Part shown: piece after piece, positions 26,121 through 36,814 of the stretch | How the letters are laid out: each line of letters opens with the position of its first letter | How positions within the stretch are numbered: position 1 is the stretch's first letter | Assembly (NCBI RefSeq): GCF_000485595.1 | Contig: NW_014577334.1 | Span: 236,066 to 300,065, forward strand | Direction: 5' to 3' | DNA: 64,000 nt | Origin: Priapulus caudatus | Taxonomy: Eukaryota; Priapulida; Priapulimorpha; Priapulimorphida; Priapulidae | Notes under the pieces: generated by a model | What the model was told of the DNA's origin: nothing | Seen by the model: the letters and a program-made list of their open reading frames with translations, nothing else | Database searches by the model: none | Made by a program: the position numbers and the translations under genes

Positions 26121-27140
26121 GCCTACTTTCCACCTTTACAATATTCTCCAACACACGCTTATATGCCAGGCTTCTGATACCTTACTAAACCTTACAATGG
26201 TTACCAAACACGCGTTTTATGCAGCTCTGCATACCTACTAAACTATACACTGTTACCAACACGCGTATATAGCCAGACTCTCGCATACCTACTCAACCTT
26301 ACAATTATTCCAACACGCGTATTGCCACTCTGCACCCTTACCTACTAAACCTTTTTACAAATGTTCTAACACTCCCGTTATATGCCAGCTCTTGCTATAC
26401 CTACTAACCTTAACAATGTCTCAACACGCGTATTATGCCGCTCTGCATACCTACTAAACCTTACACATGTTGTTCCAACACGGCGTTCATCCAAGCTCTG
26501 CATACCTACTCAACCTTACATATCTCAACACGCGTTATATGTCCGCTCTGCAATACCCGTTAACTAAAACCTTACAATGTTCTCAACACCCGGCGTATAT
26601 GCCAGCTCTGATACCCTACTCAACCTTACAATTGCATCCAAACGCCGTATATGCCAGCCTCTGCATACCTACTAAACCTTTAACAATATCTCCAATCCCA
26701 CGCGTATACCAGCTTGCATACCTACTAAACCTTAATAATGTCCAACACGGCGTCACTACTTGCCAGCTTCATTGATACTACTAAACTTATAATGTTAGTC
26801 AACACGCGTATATGTCAGCTCTGCATACCTACTAAACCTTACATGTCCACACGCGTATTACTGCAGCTCTGCCCATACCTACTAAACCTTACACATACTT
26901 TCCATCACGCGTATATGCCAGCTTTGCATACCTACTAAAACCTTTATCAATGTTTCCAACAGCGGTATTATGTCAGCTCTGACTACCTAACTTAAACCTT
27001 ACAATGTTCCAACACGCGTATATGCCAGCTTTGCATAGCTTACTAAACCTTACAATATTCCAACACGGCGTATAGTCAGGCTCTTGCATACCTAACTAAA
27101 CTTACAATATGCCAACACGCGTATTATGGCCAGGTCTTTA
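26121..27140. repeat. 50-bp satellite, noisy direct copy 3
   Basis: A longer indel-laden version of the array (about 20 units). The gttctaacactcccg variant of unit 5 is recognisable at 26363. Confidence 0.85.
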
Positions 27141-28264
27141 GCCCACCTTGCTAACCTCTATATTTCATACATGTGACTTAATTAGATATCTAACTGAGCT
27201 TAAACAGTCACTCGGGACCGTTAAACCGAGCAACACTCGTGACTTAGAGTCGTTCATGAACTTAAACCCTAATATTGTCTTTTCGGCGCCTTGCAATCGG
27301 GCTATATATATTCTCAAGCTAACACATAATTTGCTTATAAAGAAAGCATCATGCATAATCAGGTCACGCGAGTAAGGTTGAATTAGTTCAGGGGAACATG
27401 ACAGCAGGCATGCTTATCTTACGACAGTTCTCGTCAATGACCACGTATTGCTCTGTTTGTTTCTCTCACGGGCATATCTTACTGGATTCACCGTAAAGAG
27501 CCAATGATTAACGGACCAGCTTTGCCATAACTCACCCACCGTCCATCGCATGTTGTCACCGAGAAAGTGAGGCCCGCGCTAAGCCACTTTCAATCAAACT
27601 GAATACAAATGTAAAAGCAAAAAATCGCTAAATTTCGCAAAACGGCGCAAATGCAGTTACCGTGTTTAAAACAAGACGTAGGTGTTTAAAAGCAGTTACC
27701 GGTGTTAGAAAAGGGCGGTCGCTTTGTATAAAACAGTGCCCCGTGGGGCACTCATGATCATTCGCAAAACGGATTACGCATCCCGGTTCGCTTATATTTG
27801 AAAGCCTAGGTTAAAAGGGTTTATAAACCAACAATCTCGAAGCTCAACGTGAAAACGCTAGCACGTAGCGAGACATTTTTTAAAGTACCTCATCTTAGAT
27901 AAATTGAGAATAGGGTAAAACTTTATTTCCGTGTTGATAACAATCAAACATAATTAATCATTGCCCTTTTTTGAGGGAAAAGCAATATTAAAATAACCTC
28001 TAATTAACCTTCAACTACGCCATCCCTATAATGCAAGGAAATTTTCACGACCACACGAAATGTGCAAGAAATTTCAAAAAAATTTCTAAAACATATGGCA
28101 TAATTTAACCTCTTAAAAAAGTTAACACACTGATAACATAATTCTATCTGCTTTTTCAAAAAAGGGTATATATCTGGATCGAACAATCTTTCCCCTGGGC
28201 ATGACCCCCACCACCTCTTCACGCCCGACTATCGTGTATACAACGATAAAGAGAAGCAGCAGGC

Positions 28265-28965
28265 ACGCGCGCCGGCACGGTGGCAGCGACAGCCAAACAA
28301 CGGCGGGAACAGTGGGCAGCAACACCGGCGGAAACATTGGCAGCAAACACGCCGGGAACAGTGGCAGCAACACGCGGCAAACAGTGGCAGCAAACACGCG
28401 GGAAGCAGTGGCAGCAACACGCGCTGGAACAGTGGCAAGCAACACGCAGGAACAGTGGCAGCAACACGCGGTAACAGTTGGCAGCAACACGCGGGAACAG
28501 TGGCAAAACAACCGCCCAACCGGGGGAAGCTATGGCGCACGCAACACGCGACAGGTGGCCACAAACACGCGGTAACAGTGGCAGCAACACAGCGGGAAGC
28601 AGTGGCAGCAACACGCGCGCGAACCAGTCGCGCAGGCCAACACGCGTACGAACAGTGGCAGCAAACCACGCGGGAACAGTGGATCTCCAGCAACACGCGG
28701 GAACAGTGGCAGCAACACGCGGGAACAGTGGCAGCAACACGCGGGAACAGTGGCAGCAACACGCGGGAACAGTGGCAGCAACACGCGGGAACAGTGGCAG
28801 CAACAGCAACATGTGAGAGTGGCAGCAACACGCGGGAACAGTGGCAGCAACACGCGGGAACAGTAGCAGCAACACGCGGGAACAGTGGCAGCAACACGCG
28901 GGAACAGTGGCAGCAACAGCAACATGTGAGATTGGCAGCAACACGCGGGAACAGTGGCAGCAGTT
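28265..28965. repeat. 22-bp minisatellite, partly clean array
   Basis: About 30 units. The last third (28.69-28.97 kb) is nearly perfect and shows a higher-order pattern: blocks of about 5 units are punctuated by a cagcaacagcaacatgtgaga variant at about 28.80 and 28.91 kb. Confidence 0.95.
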
Positions 28966-28999
28966 ACCAACAGTTCAAAGCGCGTAAAACGTGTAGCAT

Positions 29000-29225
29000 G
29001 GGCACGTTTTTTAAAACGCGGGATCGGTGGGGGCGCGTGCTGCGGCGGCGGCAGCAGCACGTGCGGCACAGCAGTAGCACGGCAGCGGCGACAGCTACAA
29101 GCATGATCGGTTGGACGCGGATACGCGGGAACAGCAGCAGCACGTACGACGCAGTGGTAGCATGGCGGCGGCGACAGCTACAAGCATGATCGGGTGGACG
29201 CGGATACGCGGGAACAGCAGCAGAG
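29000..29225. repeat. GC-rich repeat of roughly 100 bp
   Basis: Two near copies of ggcgacagctacaagcatga ... ggatacgcgggaacagcagc (29.09 and 29.17 kb), which share the acgcgggaacagc core with the 22-bp minisatellite just upstream. The 22-bp array may have been seeded from this sequence. Confidence 0.7.
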
Positions 29226-29587
29226 ATGCCAACACATATTTGAAGCAATCTGTAGTTTCTGGCCATCAAATTATTAGTTCGAGGGTCACGTATAGTGACC
29301 CGAGTTTGCTAGGGGGGTCCGGCATGCCCCCCGCAAAATTTCTTGATTCTGAGATGCAATTTCCTGCATTATGAGGGTCAAAAATGACAATATAATTGAC
29401 AAAAAATGACAATACTTAAAAAAAAAGAAGTAGTAGTTCGTAGTTTGATACAAACTGGTCGTAGTGGTGCAAAAGGAATAGAAATTCGTATAAAATACGG
29501 ATAAATCGTAGTGGTTGGCATCTTTGCAGCAGCAGCACGGCAGTATAGCACGCTGCAACACACCGCGCCCAAAAAGCAACGACGTAC

Positions 29588-29780
29588 CTGTTCGTGTCCT
29601 TCATCGTCCTGTAGGCGATCTCCAACTCTCCGTCCTCGTTGAGCATGTCCGAGTCTGCGCCGCCATACTGCTCGCGCAGCACTGCCGACATGCCCTGCTG
29701 ACGCATCGCCAGGATGCTCTTCAGCTGGATCACCTCGTCGCGTCGCCGCTCCAGCTCCGCCTCCATCGCCGCAAACTGAT
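29588..29780 (-). CDS. Myosin V exon (distal coiled coil), last exon found
   Basis: 193 bp: completes Asp, then QFAAMEAELERRRDEVIQLK, SILAMRQQGMSAVLREQYGG, and ends ELEIAYRTMKDTN plus two bases of Arg. It aligns with the vertebrate segment EELDVRKEEVLILRSQL...AQAYIGLKETNR. The donor GTACGT means transcription should continue to more exons at lower coordinates, but none is recognised there. Confidence 0.93.
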
Positions 29781-29804
29781 CTGTGGGGAGAGAGGAGGGG
29801 GTAT

Positions 29805-29915
29805 AGCGTGGAGAGAGAGAGAGAGTGTGTGTGTGTGTGTGTGAGAGAGAGAAAGAGAGAGAGAGAGAAAGAGAGAGGAGGGGCGGGTGAGCATGGCGTA
29901 TAGTGTGGAGAGAGA

Positions 29916-29953
<38 letters not shown>

Positions 29954-30161
29954 AGAGAAGAAGGGCAGGTGAGCATGGCGTATAGTGTGGAGAGAGAGTG
30001 TGAGAGAGATCCAGGGAAGGAGGTAAAGAGAGAGAGGGAGAGAAGAGAGAGAGAGAGAGAGAGAGAAGAGAGAGAAGAAGGGCAGGTGAGCATGGCGTAT
30101 AGTGTGGAGAGAGAGTGTGAGAGAGAGAGCCAGGGAAGGGAGGTAAAGAAGAAGAGAGGGA

Positions 30162-30235
<74 letters not shown>

Positions 30236-30265
30236 GAGAGAGAGAAAGAGACACACACACACAGA
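29805..30265. repeat. GA-rich minisatellite upstream of the last exon found
   Basis: Three to four imperfect units of about 85-115 bp beginning gtgagcatggcgtatagtgt (29.887, 29.971 and 30.087 kb) followed by GA runs. On the transcribed strand it makes a very long CT tract ending about 25 bases before the 29780 acceptor. Confidence 0.9.
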
Positions 30266-30528
30266 AAGACACACACCGAGAGACAGATGGAGTGTGCAGT
30301 ATATATGTAGAATTATAGGTGTAGTGTATAGAAGTATATGTGTAGAATTATAGGTGTACTGGAGTTTATTCTGCTGTATACATAGACTGCATCGTAAGTA
30401 TGCTGTTTTGTCACAGATTATCCACAAGGAAATGCTATGACTTACAGCTCCACATTTGAGACAACGCCACTCATTTGACTGACAATTGTGGCTAATGTAA
30501 CTTTGGGCAATGGAATAATCGAACTTAC

Positions 30529-30634
30529 CGATCATGACCTTGTCTGAATCGGAACCGGATGTATCCGCTACAGATTCTCTCAGCTTCCTTATATTCTCCT
30601 TCAGTTTGGAATTCTCAATTTCGAGATCATTGAT
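30529..30634 (-). CDS. Myosin V exon (coiled coil)
   Basis: 106 bp: INDLEIENSKLKENIRKLRE, SVADTSGSDSDKVMI plus the first base of Asp. It matches the vertebrate LESENKKLKNELNELRKAL segment in pattern. Donor GTAAGT, acceptor CATGTAG. Confidence 0.9.
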
Positions 30635-30935
30635 CTACATGAAAGAAATCTTATTGAAATTTTATAGATAAATGGCATGGCATGCAGCACTACCAGCCAA
30701 TATGTGTCAAGCAGAGCATAATTCTGCCATCAAATCCCTCATGGACCCAATTCTGAAATGTTATTAGGTTTTTAACAGATTTATCATAAATTCGAGCGAT
30801 GTACTCTCCCTAGAAGAACAATAGATCAGTTAAATGAAAAATACGACCTATGGACAATTTGCACTGTCACATCGAAGAATTGCAATTCACTTTCGGTACA
30901 GGTTGTCGGATTTCGACACAGTGAACATAGTTTAC

Positions 30936-31077
30936 CTTCAGCGACTCAGCTGCAGTCATGTCAACCTCCTGCTTCCGCTGATCGTCGGGTGACCCCGCGG
31001 TGACCCTGATGTCGGGTCCATTCTCCTTCCCGGACATTCTCGCCGTGAGCGTGTCCACCTGGTCCTGTAACCGCTCC
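30936..31077 (-). CDS. Myosin V exon (coiled coil)
   Basis: 142 bp: one base completing Arg, then ERLQDQVDTLTARMSGKENG, followed by a Pro/Asp-rich insert and ending AAESLK at GTAAAC. Coil with a flexible insertion. Its assignment rests on phase and position. Confidence 0.85.
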
Positions 31078-31512
31078 CTGCGCGAGATCGCAATACAAAC
31101 TCGGTTACAACGCACATACATAACAACAATAACACACAACCCAACAACCCCAACGATAACATACATACGATAATACAGTTCACACTCTACACGTAGTACG
31201 TTACACTCGTTAGGTCGTGTCGCGCGAGCGTGTCGAGACTTCGTGGGTCACGTCGCAATACAACCCCGGTGTACGATAACGATACGATAATACAGTTTAC
31301 ACTCTACACATAATGCGTTACACTCGTTAGATCGTGTCGAGACTTTGCGGGTTACGTCCGAGACAGCTTTTCCTGTGACGAGAAGATGAGCGACTGCTCC
31401 CTGTGGTGGACATCGCAATACACCTCGTGTTTACACGTGTAGTACATTACACTTTACACTGTGTCGAATCTTCAGTTCTCACGTCTACGACAGCTTTCCC
31501 GTAACAAGGAGA

Positions 31513-31717
31513 CACTGTATATGCTGTATATTTCGTGGTGGTCTAATTTTCGCTAATTTCCCGAACGCGTGCCCAACCCGCGAAAATAACAGCACGCGAA
31601 TAATTAATACCGAATAATTAATAATTCACCGACCGTGAAATTAACCACTCGCGAAATTGTCCGTCGAGTCTGAATTCGCGAAAATATCTGTACGCGAATA
31701 ATATGGCGTATACAGTT
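31513..31717. mobile_element. MITE with TACTGTATAYGC ends, copy 1
   Basis: About 205 bp with ends ACTGTATATGC and GCGTATACAGT, made largely of inverted TTCGCGAA-like words. It is one of three family members in this gene (others 38783-38996 and 44800-45003). The TA-flanked ends suggest a Tc1/mariner-type origin (inference). No coding capacity. Confidence 0.75.
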
Positions 31718-31731
31718 ACTCGTCTGCGCAC

Positions 31732-31862
31732 CTTTCAGCTGCCAGGTCCTTCACCTGCGCCATCAGCTTCAGATGCACCTCCTCGTTGCTCATGTCGTCT
31801 TCGTCTTCCGCAGATTTCCGGTCTGGCTTCACCCTCCGTGTGGCCGTACCATAGCCCTGGTC
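31732..31862 (-). CDS. Myosin V exon (stalk, acidic then coiled)
   Basis: 131 bp: DQGYGTATRRVKPDRKSAED, EDDMSNEEVHLKLMAQVKDL, AAE plus two bases of Arg. The LKLMAQVKDL part aligns with the vertebrate LFLKLQKRVTELEQ coil. Donor GTGCGC; a MITE starts 15 bases into the intron. Confidence 0.88.
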
Positions 31863-32323
31863 CTGCAATGGTAGAGTGACCCCGCTTCGATAAATCGTTA
31901 ACCTAACACTACTACTGTAACTACACACTATGTAAATCACTGCTACGTAAAAAAAATTAACAGAAACGTATGGACAAAAATAACTTAAGAGCATATAAAT
32001 AACTAGGCTGAAATGTAAAATATACGTTTTACAAGGTGGAGAGAAATCGCCGTGCTCTCTGCTTTGGCTTGCCCCGCAAAATCCAACCACTCTGCTTTCC
32101 TTGACGAAACCCAACCACCCGGCTTTCCCCATTAAAACCAAACGCTGTGCTAATCCCACGAAATACAACGCTCTGCTGTTACTTCCACATATGACTCTCA
32201 TTGCCATCTCTGCATCATACATGTTTTCTATAGATTAATTCTCCATATCATTTCCACTATCTCACGGCTATTACACACGAGCAGTAACTGTATATATGCG
32301 GCGACTGTAAGAGCTGCACTTAC

Positions 32324-32467
32324 GCCTATGCTGCCGTCCTCGTTGCGTATGGACTGGACATCGTCCATCCTCACCGTACTGGCTTCTGACGCCTCCGTCT
32401 CTATGCTGGCCGTGCTGATGTCAGACGAAGAGCGAACGTGACGACGGGGTGGCGCCCTCTGTTGAAG
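32324..32467 (-). CDS. Myosin V exon (Ser-rich linker between coiled coils)
   Basis: 144 bp, 48 codons: LQQRAPPRRHVRSSSDISTA, SIETEASEASTVRMDD, ending NEDGSIG at a GTAAGT donor. It corresponds to the Ser-rich segment between the first and second stalk coils in vertebrate myosin V. RRHVRSSSD is a candidate basophilic kinase site (inference). Two in-frame acceptors 9 bases apart (CTAG, then CAACAG) could add or drop LQQ. Confidence 0.87.
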
Positions 32468-32477
32468 CTAGGGGGTA

Positions 32478-32530
32478 TTATATATGTATAATATATAATA
32501 TATATATATACATATGTATATATACATAGT
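32478..32530. repeat. TA-rich microsatellite
   Basis: AT/TATA run just upstream of the acceptor of the Ser-rich exon. Confidence 0.9.
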
Positions 32531-32819
32531 ACTACTATACATACTACTGTACAGACTATACTACTGTACATTGTACTAACTATACATTAGTATAGATGTA
32601 TTGCATTGCATTTGGTTACAGAAAATTTTCATTGTATGCATTCTGAAAAATGGTCAGTCAGCTACAAAACGTCTATTAGTAAATAATAAATGTTATATAA
32701 TAGATAGCTATACAATTACAGTGCTTTTCATGAAACACCCCACCTCATATGATATATGTATCTTTCTCTAACTGTCTAACACATCAAACATTCAGAGAAC
32801 CATGAAAGAATTAATGTTT

Positions 32820-33330
32820 TAAATGGGGAAACGTTTTCTTTAACGTTCAACGAACATCAGTTTCGGTTAAGAACGTGGCAGTGTGGCACTTTGGTGTAAA
32901 GATGCGATAGAAACCTTTTTCTTTAACGTTCAATGAATGTCAGTTTCTCGTTAAGAACGTGGCAGTGTGGCACTATGGTGTAAAGATGCAGTAGAAACGT
33001 TTTGTTTAACATTCAATAAACATCAGGCTTGGTTAACGACGTGGCAGTGTGGCACTATGGTGTAACGATGCAGTAGAAACATTTCGTTTAACGTTCAATG
33101 AACATATGTTTTGGTTAACGACGTGGCAGTGTGGCACTGTGGTGTAATGATGTGGCAGAAACGTTTTCTTTAACGTTCAATCAACATCAGTTTCTCGTTA
33201 AAGACGTGGAAGTGTGGCACTCTTGTGTAATGATGCGGCAGAAACGTTTTGTTTAACGTTCATCCACCATCTGTTTTGGTTAACGACGTCGTAGTGTGGC
33301 ACTGTGGTGTAAGGATGCAGCAGTGTAGCA
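32820..33330. repeat. 82-bp tandem repeat (about 6 units)
   Basis: Units of about 82 bp share ttaacgttcaatgaacatca, gtggcagtgtggcac and a tggtgtaa/gatgcagtagaaac segment. The last unit runs up to the donor site at 33331 and includes it, so the array seems to have grown from the 5' splice site inward. Confidence 0.92.
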
Positions 33331-33331
33331 C

Positions 33332-33459
33332 CTGTATGAGCTCAAATCTGTGCTCCAGCTCTGCGTGCCTACGCAGCAGGTTCTGGTGAGCCGATCTCTC
33401 CTCATCCAACTCTGCCTGCGCCATCTGCATCTCATCGTCTGTCCTCTGCCTCTCCTCAT
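33332..33459 (-). CDS. Myosin V exon (coiled-coil stalk)
   Basis: 128 bp, completing His and then 42 residues ending LLRRHAELEHRFELIQ. It resembles the vertebrate stalk segment [20 protein letters not shown]. The 5' splice site after it (CAG GTGCTA) is fused directly to an 82-bp tandem array. Confidence 0.9.
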
Positions 33460-33855
33460 CTGCAAGAGGGAAGCCCCGATGATTCATCATCTACAGTTTC
33501 ACAGAACATTCACAGTCACATGGTATATGATGATTGGTTTGGTCTCTTCTGGTTGCGATTAGTTGCAACACATGTAAGCAAGCGTTACTACGACATTAGC
33601 TATTTCTTACACTAGTAGCTAAATTATGCAGAATTATACGTAATGGGGCTACTGCTACAGCTTACGATAAGTTGTGACGCATGTAAGCAAGTGTTATTAC
33701 AACATGGAACTATTTCTTAAATAAGTAGCACATTACAAGGAATTATCCGTAATGAATATACTTTCTAGCTATGTTGTACAGCTGGCAGCGCAAACGTTTC
33801 GTGATTCTGCTGCGGCGCATTTAGCATTTGCTTCACAGCCGCCCCCCGGACTCAC

Positions 33856-33937
33856 GTTTATCGCTCTGTCCCAGGTTTGTTAGGGCCTTCAATTCCTCCC
33901 TCAGCTCAGCATTCTCTGCCTGTAGTCGTGCGAACTC
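33856..33937 (-). CDS. Myosin V exon (coiled-coil stalk, short)
   Basis: 82 bp: EFARLQAENAELREELKALT, NLGQSDK plus one base of a His codon. Clear heptad pattern. Donor GTGAGT, acceptor GTGTAG. Confidence 0.88.
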
Positions 33938-34136
33938 CTACACAGCACCAAAAACAGTTAGCATCCATTCACTACCGACAAGACAAGTTTTTAACGTAAT
34001 CATAAAAATAACGTAATGCGACGTAACTAACTAAACGTTAACATGTTTTGACATCATTTTAACGTTCCATCGTTAAAATGGCTGCCATTCGCATCACGTT
34101 AGACCTTCTACGCCGCAGAGTACCCCCGCCACGCAC

Positions 34137-34361
34137 CTCTAGGTAACCTTTCTCTGCGGCGTCCTTCTCGCTTCCCAGGTCCTTCTTCTCCTCGCGTTCG
34201 TTCTCCAGCTCTTTGCTGATGGCGCGGACGGCCTCCTCCAGCTCCGTGATCTTGTTCAAGGCGAGCTTCGACTCCTGCTCGCTGGCCTTCAGCACGTCGA
34301 CCTGCGCCCGCAGCGCGGCCACGCTCTCCACCCCGACTCTCAGCCTGCCGTTCTCCTTGTT
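34137..34361 (-). CDS. Myosin V exon (coiled-coil stalk)
   Basis: 225 bp, 75 codons, starting NKENGRLRVGVESVAALRAQ and ending AAEKGYLE. It is rich in Glu, Lys and Leu with heptad spacing, as expected for the stalk. Sequence identity to other myosin V is low, so assignment rests on position, phase and composition. Confidence 0.88.
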
Positions 34362-34983
34362 CTACACCGAACGAACGAATGCGCGTTAGAATACGAGTGG
34401 GAGGTTGCAAGCGGGCATTTCCCGTGCTCATCTCATAACCTTGTTCTATACACCAAACGCACACAGAAAATAGTTGAATTATTGAACGAACGCAAGTTAG
34501 TTAATTAATTTTGAAATTAAGCGCACGCATGTTAGAATACGGAGGAGAGGAGAGGTTCCCTGCACCGTTTTCGTCTTGTAACACCATCAAAGTCTCGTGG
34601 AGAAATGCGGTGACGCACCCTTCAATTTGAATCGAAATGGTGCGACTACAGCGCATGATCTGTCTCGCTCCGATTGAATAACATTTGTAAACTGACGTCG
34701 TTCAATAACCACAATTAAAGAGCGACTAGGGTGAAACAACGTCTTCCATTTAACGGGTCTGGTTGGCACGTCGTATCTTGAACTGTTTAGGAACCGGGTT
34801 ATAATCGTGACAATTCGTTATTTCTAAAGAGAAGTTAATTAGTGATTAGGAAGATCAGTGAGAGTGGCAACGAAAGCAACACGTGTGAAGAAAATACACT
34901 CACGTCATCACTGCATTATGCTAGGGCTGGAGCCTTATTCTCTGCAACCTCACCTACAGCCAAATACTGTTGATATTACTTAC

Positions 34984-35073
34984 CACTTCATCCACCTTCT
35001 GCTGGAGTGAAATGATCTTATTCTCCAGACCAAGGTTCATCTTCTTAACGTGTGCTATAGACCTGGCCTCAAT
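34984..35073 (-). CDS. Myosin V exon (start of coiled coil)
   Basis: 90 bp, 30 codons: IEARSIAHVKKMNLGLENKI, ISLQQKVDEV. It equals the vertebrate [20 protein letters not shown] segment where the dimerising stalk begins. Donor GTAAGT. Confidence 0.94.
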
Positions 35074-35388
35074 CTGTCGGCAAAAAAAACACATGCTAGA
35101 CACTCCTCCCTCGCAAATACCAAAGCTATGCACATTTAAAAGTATGCTAGACTCTCCCCCCCCCCACGTAAAACACCAACGATAGACATGCTTAGAAACT
35201 ATGCATATTCATGACTCCCTCATTACCTCGTCACACATTCTCTACGGACAAAAATAAACTCGGAATGCAGAAGCCCGAGTTTTCTCATGAATAACTAGAT
35301 TGACACACCAAGAAATGCGATGAAACATCGAGTTTTCTCATGAATAACTAGATTGACGCACTAACAAATGCGATCTAGGTAGGGATAC

Positions 35389-35505
35389 CTTGAGTGCCTT
35401 AAACTGTGCCTGGGCTGCGCGTCTGCGCACGTGACACTGCAGACGGATGAGCCCACACCTGACCTTCTGGTATCGTTTCTTCGTCAACCACATACGCACG
35501 TTCCT
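35389..35505 (-). CDS. Myosin V exon (IQ5 end and IQ6)
   Basis: 117 bp, 39 codons: RNVRMWLTKKRYQKV completes IQ5 and LIRLQCHVRRRAAQAQFKAL is IQ6. It brings the lever arm to six IQ motifs, the usual number for myosin V. Phase 0 at both ends; donor GTATCC is weaker than the others. Confidence 0.93.
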
Positions 35506-35804
35506 CTGTCGTAAAAAAAAATATCAACCATCACGAATAAGCCAGGGATCTCCGACTTTAAACACTGTCACGCACAAAAAAACAACTTTACAGAACGTCT
35601 TCGTTTAATAAATAGGCAATAAATCATCAACAACGATTTTTTTCCGGTGCCGGCAAGATGCAATTCAACATGTAGAATTAGATATTAATACATATAATAT
35701 AATCATGTAATACTAATTCTAAACATATATATATATATATATTTATTTATTTAATTTCAGTGATATGCACCAGAAATATTTGCCGACGCTAATAATCGAC
35801 TAAC

Positions 35805-35994
35805 CTGCAGTATGACTGCCTTGTGGTTGCGCAGTAGCACCACGTAGCGCCCCCTGGCGTGAATGCCGCGGATATGCGCCTGTAATCCGATAGCCAGGCG
35901 GCGTAAGCGGCCGTGCTTCTGGCTCTGTACGAAGCCGCGAATGTAACGCTGCATAGTGATGGCTGCTTTGGTGCGCTTGAGGAAGCGCAGACGC
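35805..35994 (-). CDS. Myosin V exon (IQ3-IQ4 and start of IQ5)
   Basis: 190 bp: RLRFLKRTKAAITMQRYIRG (IQ3), GRLRRLAIGLQAHIRGIHAR (IQ4) and HKAVILQ (start of IQ5). Donor GTTAGT, acceptor TTGCAG. The coding strand carries CGCCAGGGGGCGC (35847-35859 on the plus strand in reverse), a strong CTCF-like motif inside an exon. Confidence 0.94.
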
Positions 35995-36359
35995 CTGCAA
36001 GAGGGCAGCACCGGTACTTAACGCACGATGACGACAGCAGCGTGGATGTTCGTAACGAATGAGCGATGTAAACCGATCACTACGACGTGATATTGCATTA
36101 TAAAAAAGCTCAAAACGTTTTGCATGAATGGAGACAGGTGTTTGAGAGATACCTTTGACAAAATCACCTTTGATGTACAAAAATGGTTACAAAGTGATAT
36201 CACGCAGTAGGTATGGAGTGGTTACCTGCATGTGACAGGTTTAAGCGTGGGTACAGGTAGATGAGTGGTTACCCTCATGTAACAGGTGTAGGAGTGGGCA
36301 TAGGTAGATGGGAGGTTACCTGCGTGTGACAGGACAGGTGTAGGAAAGAGTACACATAG

Positions 36360-36575
36360 CGGTAGGTAAACGATTACCTACACACAACAGGTAGATAAGC
36401 GATTACCTACAAACGACAGGTAGATAAGCGATTACCTACAAACGACAGGTAGATAAGCGATTACCTACAAACGACAGGTAGATAAGCGATTACCTCCACA
36501 CAACAGGTAGATAATTAATCACCCACACACGACAGGTAGATAAGCGATCCCCCCACATACGACAGGTAGATAACG
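36360..36575. repeat. 29-bp minisatellite after a 5' splice site
   Basis: About seven units of gattacctacaaacgacagg + tagataagc, preceded by looser related sequence from 36.22 kb. On the transcribed strand each unit offers a TAG-GTAATC word resembling a 5' splice site, close behind the real donor at 36602. Confidence 0.92.
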
Positions 36576-36602
36576 AGTTTGCACAGGTGAGAGCATGCGT
36601 AC

Positions 36603-36814
36603 CTGCGCGCGACGAAACCGCGCACGATCCTCTGCACGGTAACCGTGGCACTGCGCAGCCTCTGGTAGCGAGTGCGATGCAGAAAGCCCCGCACATGCTT
36701 CTGTATCATGATGCCGCACGCTCGCAGCCGGTCCGAGCGCAGCTTCTCCATGTAGGCGACCTGACCCGCGCGGAAGAAGATCTTCGTCTTGCCGAACTGG
36801 AACTTGTCCGGATC
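36603..36814 (-). CDS. Myosin V exon (converter end, IQ1-IQ2)
   Basis: 212 bp. [20 protein letters not shown] closes the converter, [14 protein letters not shown] leads to the lever arm, and two IQ motifs follow: [14 protein letters not shown] (IQ1) and [12 protein letters not shown] (IQ2). IQ motifs bind calmodulin or essential light chains. The exon ends two bases into Arg at GTACGC; a 29-bp minisatellite starts about 30 bases into the next intron. The upstream intron ends in a CT run. Confidence 0.95.

Larger units (their letters stand above)
24681..28980. repeat. Locus copy 3 (direct, mostly indel-rich)
   Basis: Direct repeat of 15.57-18.8 kb, beginning inside the GT tract and containing the CAGGAGT hairpin, the 50-bp satellite, the AT-rich segment and the 22-bp array. 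The last part (28.69-28.97 kb) is clean again. Confidence 0.85.

Noticed and set aside
29378-30535. 385-residue minus-strand open frame rich in Ser and Leu
   Set aside because: It is the CT strand of a GA minisatellite read through; only the part at 29588-29780, in its own frame, is a real exon with splice sites.
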